This document shows positions 59,584 through 64,000 of a stretch of DNA of 64,000 bases, in pieces. Source of the DNA: Mesorhizobium hawassense (lineage in GTDB: Bacteria; Pseudomonadota; Alphaproteobacteria; Rhizobiales; Rhizobiaceae); NCBI RefSeq assembly GCF_003289945.1, contig NZ_QMBP01000001.1, positions 186,001 to 250,000 on the forward strand, in the 5' to 3' direction. The stretch's first letter is position 1; the number at the start of each line of letters is the position of its first letter. A model generated the notes under the pieces. The model saw only the letters and a program-made list of their open reading frames with translations. It was not told the DNA's origin and did not search any database. A program made the translations under genes and the position numbers.

Positions 59584-61604
59584 GCTGGCACCCTTTCCCG
59601 ATGCTCGTAGTCGACGTCGATGCTGAGGTCCGGCTCCGTCACGCCGGCCGGGCGGGTCGCGACAAACTGCTGATGGAGAAGCTGCGTCGACAGCACGCCC
59701 ACCAACGCCATGTTGTCGGAGTTCGACATGTCGCCGTCCCCGGTTCTGGCCTGGCACTTCCCGACCAGGCGGGTCACCGACTGGGGGTCGAAGACGCCGG
59801 CTGCACGCAACGCCGTCTCGGACAATGCTTCACGAATGTACGCCGGCGCGCCGCCGGCGAAGAAACTCAGCGCGTTCGGCGCCCGATAAGGCTGCTTCTT
59901 TCGGGCGACGACCTCAGGCGGCAGGATCGGCGCCGCCACGCGTTTCAGCACGTGCTTCTCGTCGAGGCCGCGCAGCTTGTAGGCGTCCGGAAGTGCATTC
60001 GCCAGCGCGGCGACATTGTCGTCCAGGAACGGGAAGCGGCCCTCGATGGAATGCGCCATCAGCATCCTGTCGCCCTGCGAGGAGAGCAGATAGCTCGACA
60101 TCAGAGTCCGGATCTCCAGATACTGGTCCTGGGCGAGGGGACTCCAGCGCGCGAATTCGGCCGGCATCGTGGAGATCAGTTCGCCAACAGCGTCGCGGCG
60201 TTCCGAGGCGGCGCGGATATCCGGGCAGAACAACCGCTTGACCGCGCTCGTCGTGCGCCAGCGCGTGTCGTGCGCGAACCCGGGCGCGTCATGGGCCTGA
60301 ATGTTGCGCCCGAAGAATTGCCGGGCCAGCGCCTGCTGATGAACCGGCGAGCGCGAGAGATAGGGGTAAAGCCGCTCGAGCAGCCGGGCGCGCCTGGTCG
60401 AGGCTGGCTGGCGTCCCCAGAAGCGGCGCACCTTGCCTTCGCGGAACAGGTCATAGCCGGCGAACATCTCGTCGGCGCCTTCCCCGGTCAGCACCACCTT
60501 GATGCCGTGTTCGCGCACGAGCCTCGACAGCAGGAAGAGCGGCGCCGGGGCGGTTCTGAGGACGGGGCGCTCGGTGTGGCGGACCACTTCGGGAAAGACG
60601 GCGGCAATGTCGCCGCGCGAAACGACGATCTCGTGGTGCTCGCTTTTGGTCCGGGCGGCAACGAGCCGCTGGAAATCGGTCTCGTCATACTCGGCATCGG
60701 CAAAACGCAGCGAGAAGGTCTGGAAACGCTCGCCGGCGAAGCGCCTGCCGAGCGTCGCGACAAGCGAGCTGTCGAGCCCACCCGACAGATAGCAGCCGAC
60801 CGGCACATCGGCCTGTACCATTCGCAAGGCCGTCGCGGCTTCCAGTGCCGACCGCACTTCCTCGACCGCGTCGTCGAGAGAGCCGTCGAACCTGTCCCCT
60901 TCCTGGCCGCCCTCAATTTCCGGAAAGCGCGGTTGCCAGAATGCGTATTCCCGCGCCACGCCCTTCTCATAGACGCGGACATGTCCAGGCCGAACCTCCT
61001 GGATGCCCTGGAACACGTTCTGCGGGGCAACAGCCGTCCACAGGGTGAAGGTCTGGTCGAGGCCTGCTGGATCGAAAGCGCGCGGGATGGCGGCCTCGGC
61101 CGCGAAAATCGCTTTGACTTCGCTGGCAAACAAGAGGCGGCCGCCATGCTCGCAGAAATGCAGCGGGCAGATGCCGTAGCGATCGCGCGACAACACCAGC
61201 CGGCCGGCAACCTGGTCCCAGATTGCCAGCGCCCATTGGCCGTTCATGCGCTCGAATGCGGCCTGACCCCACTCCTGATAGGCATGTAGGACGACTTCGG
61301 TATCGCAGCGGGTGCGGAACCGATGGCCTAAGGCGATCAGCCTATCCCGCAAGTCGAGGTAGTTGAAAATCTCGCCGTTGAAGACAATCCATGTCAGGCC
61401 GTCGGCGTCGGCGAGAGGCTGCTGCCCGTGCTGAAGATCGACCACCGACAGACGCGCATGCGCCAGACCGGCGCGTCTGTCGCGGTACAGCCCCCGCTCG
61501 TCGGGACCGCGATGCGCAAGCGCGCCAGCCATGCGCAGCAACGCTTCGCGCGACGGCGGCTTGGCGGTGGCGTTCAGCGCCACGATTCCGGCGATCCCGC
61601 ACAT
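59580..61604 (-). CDS. asnB: Asparagine synthase-type glutamine amidotransferase, NRPS-operon copy
   Basis: 674 residues starting MCGIAGIV with Cys2. Glutaminase motifs AHRGPDERG, FNGEIFNYLDL and RDRYGICPL are followed by the synthetase loop SGGLDSS (near 277) and TGEGADEMFAGYD. The YDE.DFQ and MLMAHSIEGRFPFLDDN segments fit the XrtA/PEP-CTERM-associated and antibiotic-type amidotransferases. Sequence and length differ from the EPS-block homologue (38851-40839). It probably forms an amide on a carboxylate activated as an adenylate. 5 bp after nadE-like gene; overlaps the ligase. Confidence 0.9.
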   Translation of the reverse strand: MCGIAGIVALNATAKPPSREALLRMAGALAHRGPDERGLYRDRRAGLAHARLSVVDLQHGQQPLADADGLTWIVFNGEIFNYLDLRDRLIALGHRFRTRCDTEVVLHAYQEWGQAAFERMNGQWALAIWDQVAGRLVLSRDRYGICPLHFCEHGGRLLFASEVKAIFAAEAAIPRAFDPAGLDQTFTLWTAVAPQNVFQGIQEVRPGHVRVYEKGVAREYAFWQPRFPEIEGGQEGDRFDGSLDDAVEEVRSALEAATALRMVQADVPVGCYLSGGLDSSLVATLGRRFAGERFQTFSLRFADAEYDETDFQRLVAARTKSEHHEIVVSRGDIAAVFPEVVRHTERPVLRTAPAPLFLLSRLVREHGIKVVLTGEGADEMFAGYDLFREGKVRRFWGRQPASTRRARLLERLYPYLSRSPVHQQALARQFFGRNIQAHDAPGFAHDTRWRTTSAVKRLFCPDIRAASERRDAVGELISTMPAEFARWSPLAQDQYLEIRTLMSSYLLSSQGDRMLMAHSIEGRFPFLDDNVAALANALPDAYKLRGLDEKHVLKRVAAPILPPEVVARKKQPYRAPNALSFFAGGAPAYIREALSETALRAAGVFDPQSVTRLVGKCQARTGDGDMSNSDNMALVGVLSTQLLHQQFVATRPAGVTEPDLSIDVDYEHRERVPA

Positions 61605-61609
61605 CGGGG

Positions 61610-62593
61610 TCAGTCCACGTCCATCGGCACGGATGGCAAGGGCCGAGAGTGCAGGTAACGCGCCCCCCGGCGCTTGGCTTCGATGTCCTTGAAGACCTTC
61701 TCGACCTGGCTGCCGGTGAGGCCCGCGGCCGCCGCGACCTCGTCGGCGCCTATCCCATGGTTCACGCCGTAGAGGCACAGATCCGTGAGGTGGTAGGGCA
61801 GCGCAAAGTAGAATTCCTCCTGGCTTTGCGCCAGGGAGAACGTGTCGGTGGTCGGCGGCCTGCGGCGGATTTCCTCGTCCACGCCGAGATATTCGGCCAA
61901 CTGGTAGACCTGTGTTTTGTACAGGTGCACGATCGGCATGACATCGGCGATACCGTCGCCTTGCTTGACGAAGAAACCCTGGTCGTATTCGAGCCGGTTG
62001 GGCGTTCCGGCAACGGCGTAGCCGAGGCGGTCCGCGTGGTAATATTCGGTCATCTTGCGGATGCGCTGCTTGTAGTTGGTCGCGGCAACGATCTGCAGAT
62101 AGGCTGCCAGGGGCAGCCGAACCGTGTTGGTCTTGCCGTCGGGATCCTGAACCGTGAGACGGGTGATGTTGAGGCCTTGGCTCTCCAGAACCGAGGTCAG
62201 CACCAGCTTGCATTTCCATCCTTCGTCATAGTCGGGAACGACTGAGCGGATGGCCTCGATCTGTCGGCGATACGCGCCGATGGCATCAAGCGCCGGGGCG
62301 ATGTCTTCAACCAACGTGTCGATGCCGAGTTGGGCCGCGATGACACGTCCGAGCCTCAGCGAGTCCCCGGAGGAGTCCCGCTCCGGCATGAATACCCCGA
62401 GCACCTTGTCCTTGCCGAAGGCGCGCACGCACAACGATGCGACGACGGAACTGTCGATGCCGCCCGACAGCCCGACCACCACGCCGCGCCGCCGAAGCGT
62501 GACCAGAACCTGCTCGCGCGTCGACGATATGATGCGGTCCGCCTCAGCGGCGGCGTCCAGTGCCAGTGCTTCCTTGGTAAATCGCGAGATCAC
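61610..62593 (-). CDS. nadE: NAD synthetase-like amide synthetase
   Basis: 327 residues from a GTG at 62593 overlapping the upstream stop (GTGA). ATP-pyrophosphatase motif SGGIDSSVV (near 42-50), then KQGDGIADVMPIVHLYKTQVYQLAEYLG and a DTFSLAQSQEEFYFALPYH region that match NadE. It lacks an N-terminal glutaminase domain, so it would use free ammonia. Being embedded with an amidotransferase and carrier genes suggests it acts on a different carboxylate than deamido-NAD. Confidence 0.85.
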   Translation of the reverse strand: MISRFTKEALALDAAAEADRIISSTREQVLVTLRRRGVVVGLSGGIDSSVVASLCVRAFGKDKVLGVFMPERDSSGDSLRLGRVIAAQLGIDTLVEDIAPALDAIGAYRRQIEAIRSVVPDYDEGWKCKLVLTSVLESQGLNITRLTVQDPDGKTNTVRLPLAAYLQIVAATNYKQRIRKMTEYYHADRLGYAVAGTPNRLEYDQGFFVKQGDGIADVMPIVHLYKTQVYQLAEYLGVDEEIRRRPPTTDTFSLAQSQEEFYFALPYHLTDLCLYGVNHGIGADEVAAAAGLTGSQVEKVFKDIEAKRRGARYLHSRPLPSVPMDVD

Positions 62594-64000
62594 GCTGCTT
62601 GGCCCCCCAGTTGCAGAGATTCGGCTGCCGTATAGGTTTGCAGAATGGCTTTTTCGATCAGCGGGCGGTTGCTTGCGACATGCGGCTCCACGACGAGATC
62701 GATGTGGCTGCCGACGACCGGAACGACCTGCAGGTCGCTGAACACTCGATCCCAACCGATGGCGAGGGACATCCCTGGGCGAGCGCAGCGAAACAGCGTG
62801 CCGTGGATCGGAAGCGCTGCCTTGGGTTCCTCCAGCCAGCGGTAAAACGCCTGAGCCCGCAACACTTCCTGCAATTCCAGCTTGATACGGAAGCAGGCTC
62901 CATTGAACTGGCCGTCGGTGTAACGGTCGATGGCGTTGGCGAGACGGGTTTCATGACCCATTCTGACCGTGATTTTCGCCAGGGCGCGGCAGGCGACGCG
63001 ATGGAACGAGATGCGGTTGGAGCGCAGCCGGCGCATCGTGCGGGTGACCGTATCCCAGAGGCGGCTGCGCTCGCCCTCGAGGCTGGTGTCGAGGATACCC
63101 ACGAACCTTACGGACCGGCCGGCCTCGAGCAGGCGTACGGCGACTTCCATGGCAACCGCTCCGCCGAGCGAGTGGCCAAGAAGCCGGACATCGCCCGAAG
63201 GCTGGGCGCGGTTGATCTGTTGGACCGCGGCGTCTGCCATGTGCGCCAGGTCGCGCTGTCCCTTGAGGATCATCGCGAGGCCTGGATATCGAACCGGCAC
63301 GACCTTTGCGGTCGTCCCCATCGCCGATGCGAAGGCGGCAAGGCTTGGACCGTAGCCGACAGATCCGGGAAACAGGAAAAGCAGCGGCGGATCATGCTCC
63401 GGGGCGGTTTTGCCAGAAGAAGCTGCCTGCGCCGCGACGACTGCCCTCGCCATCTCGTCCGCGGTCATCCCGACGGTGAAGCTCTCGAGCCCCAGTTCCT
63501 GGCCGATCAGCGTCTCGATCTCCATGACGCAATGCAGCAGTTTGAGGGAGTCCCCTCCGGCTTCGTCCCACCGCCCCGCGGCTGCTCGTGTGTTGAGAAC
63601 CTTGCCCCATGCCTTTTGCACCACCTGACGCGCTTTGAGGTCGCTTCCCGGACTTGGCGGATCGGCGACGGTCGTCGGCTTCCTGGCCAGGTGGTCCATC
63701 TTCCCGAGTTTCGCCAGGTCGACTTTTCCACCGCTCAGGCGCGGGATCTCGTCCACGCGGTGAAGGCGCAGCGGCCGCAAGGGTGAGGGCAATGCGTCCG
63801 CGATCAACTGACGAAGGTCGTCGACGAAGTCCGGGCCGGCGGTATCATTTGGGACCGCGAATGCGATGAGTTCGGTTGCCTCCGTCACCACCGCCACGGC
63901 GTCCTGAACGGATGAAGCGGATCGCATTACCCTCTCGAGTTCGGCCGGCTCTATGCGTCGGCCATTGATCTTTATCTGCCGACCTTTTCGGCCAATGACC
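62590..64000 (-). CDS. NRPS-like adenylation-thiolation-thioesterase protein (partial, cut by window edge)
   Basis: At least 470 codons; the 5' end lies beyond the right edge. The first visible part is the C-terminal subdomain of an adenylation domain (GRKGRQIKINGRRIEPAELE, then the Lys of LSGGKVDL). The carrier domain has GGDSLKLLHCV, and the thioesterase domain has LLGHSLGGAVAMEV with the FLFPGSVGYG and a GSHIDLV His near the end. The A-T-TE arrangement without a condensation domain, as far as visible, is like indigoidine- or furanone-type single-module enzymes. It is the first visible gene of an operon ending in the acyl carrier protein. Confidence 0.88.
   Translation of the reverse strand, partial: VIGRKGRQIKINGRRIEPAELERVMRSASSVQDAVAVVTEATELIAFAVPNDTAGPDFVDDLRQLIADALPSPLRPLRLHRVDEIPRLSGGKVDLAKLGKMDHLARKPTTVADPPSPGSDLKARQVVQKAWGKVLNTRAAAGRWDEAGGDSLKLLHCVMEIETLIGQELGLESFTVGMTADEMARAVVAAQAASSGKTAPEHDPPLLFLFPGSVGYGPSLAAFASAMGTTAKVVPVRYPGLAMILKGQRDLAHMADAAVQQINRAQPSGDVRLLGHSLGGAVAMEVAVRLLEAGRSVRFVGILDTSLEGERSRLWDTVTRTMRRLRSNRISFHRVACRALAKITVRMGHETRLANAIDRYTDGQFNGACFRIKLELQEVLRAQAFYRWLEEPKAALPIHGTLFRCARPGMSLAIGWDRVFSDLQVVPVVGSHIDLVVEPHVASNRPLIEKAILQTYTAAESLQLGGQAA

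Noticed and set aside
57703..62593. A true exosortase/PEP-CTERM system
   Set aside because: Ligase, carrier and amidotransferase are reminiscent of it, but no exosortase, PEP-CTERM protein or the associated decarboxylase is in the window.
63392..64000. Possible start of the NRPS-like gene at the ATG near 63927
   Set aside because: The frame upstream of it, up to the window edge, continues with the typical C-terminal adenylation-domain sequence, so the gene begins outside the window.

Overview
The window looks like a chromosomal segment of a GC-rich alphaproteobacterium of the Rhizobiales, most like Mesorhizobium or a relative. This is inferred from the imp-type type VI secretion (T6SS) gene order, an ExoF/ExoP/ExoY-like exopolysaccharide (EPS) set, a PrsDE-like type I exporter next to it, an HWE-type sensor kinase, and rhizobial-style mosaic intergenic repeats. 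No rRNA, tRNA, CRISPR array or insertion sequence was seen.

Left half (1-30 kb): a T6SS locus. The main minus-strand run is tssA-tssB-tssC-hcp-tssE-tssF-tssG-tagH-tssJ-tssK-tssL-tssM-tagF, with clpV (tssH) divergent across a 333-bp gap. The run continues without a break, with ATGA/TGATG overlaps, into a cargo module: a DUF2169 adaptor, a ketosynthase-fold protein that has lost its catalytic residues, a PAAR-like DUF4150 protein with a candidate toxin tail, and a beta-propeller-like protein that may be its immunity factor. A convergent plus-strand unit holds vgrG with a long octapeptide-repeat needle, a DUF6484 protein, and a short protein matching only the N-terminus of the TIGR02270 family. 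At the far left edge a second FHA-TssL-TssM set begins, so the T6SS membrane complex is duplicated.

Middle (30-35.7 kb): two tiny membrane-protein candidates, then a PrsDE-like type I secretion pair divergent from an RTX-tailed secreted glycosidase-like protein. A 16-bp-stem hairpin follows the glycosidase gene.

Right half (36-57.5 kb): an EPS assembly locus in two blocks. Block 1 has a GT4 glycosyltransferase, a Wzy/ligase-like polymerase, an AsnB-type amidotransferase, a Wzc/ExoP-like protein whose kinase motifs have decayed, a P-loop protein, a Wzx-like flippase and a GT2 glycosyltransferase. A regulatory island follows (LuxR-type regulator, PAS/HWE sensor kinase, NarL-type response regulator). 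Block 2 has a nucleotidyltransferase, DegT aminotransferase, initiating sugar-phosphate transferase, NAD-dependent epimerase, a secreted beta-propeller protein, an outer-membrane export protein and a PrmC-like methyltransferase. Together they cover sugar activation, priming, elongation, flipping, polymerisation and export.

Right edge (57.7-64 kb): a minus-strand operon of an NRPS-like A-T-TE protein (running off the window), NadE-like amide synthetase, AsnB-type amidotransferase, acyl-activating AMP ligase and acyl carrier protein. Its ligase + carrier + amidotransferase content recalls exosortase-A-associated gene sets, but no exosortase is present. It is the best candidate for an undescribed amide-forming acyl/aminoacyl pathway, perhaps decorating the EPS or making a small amide product.
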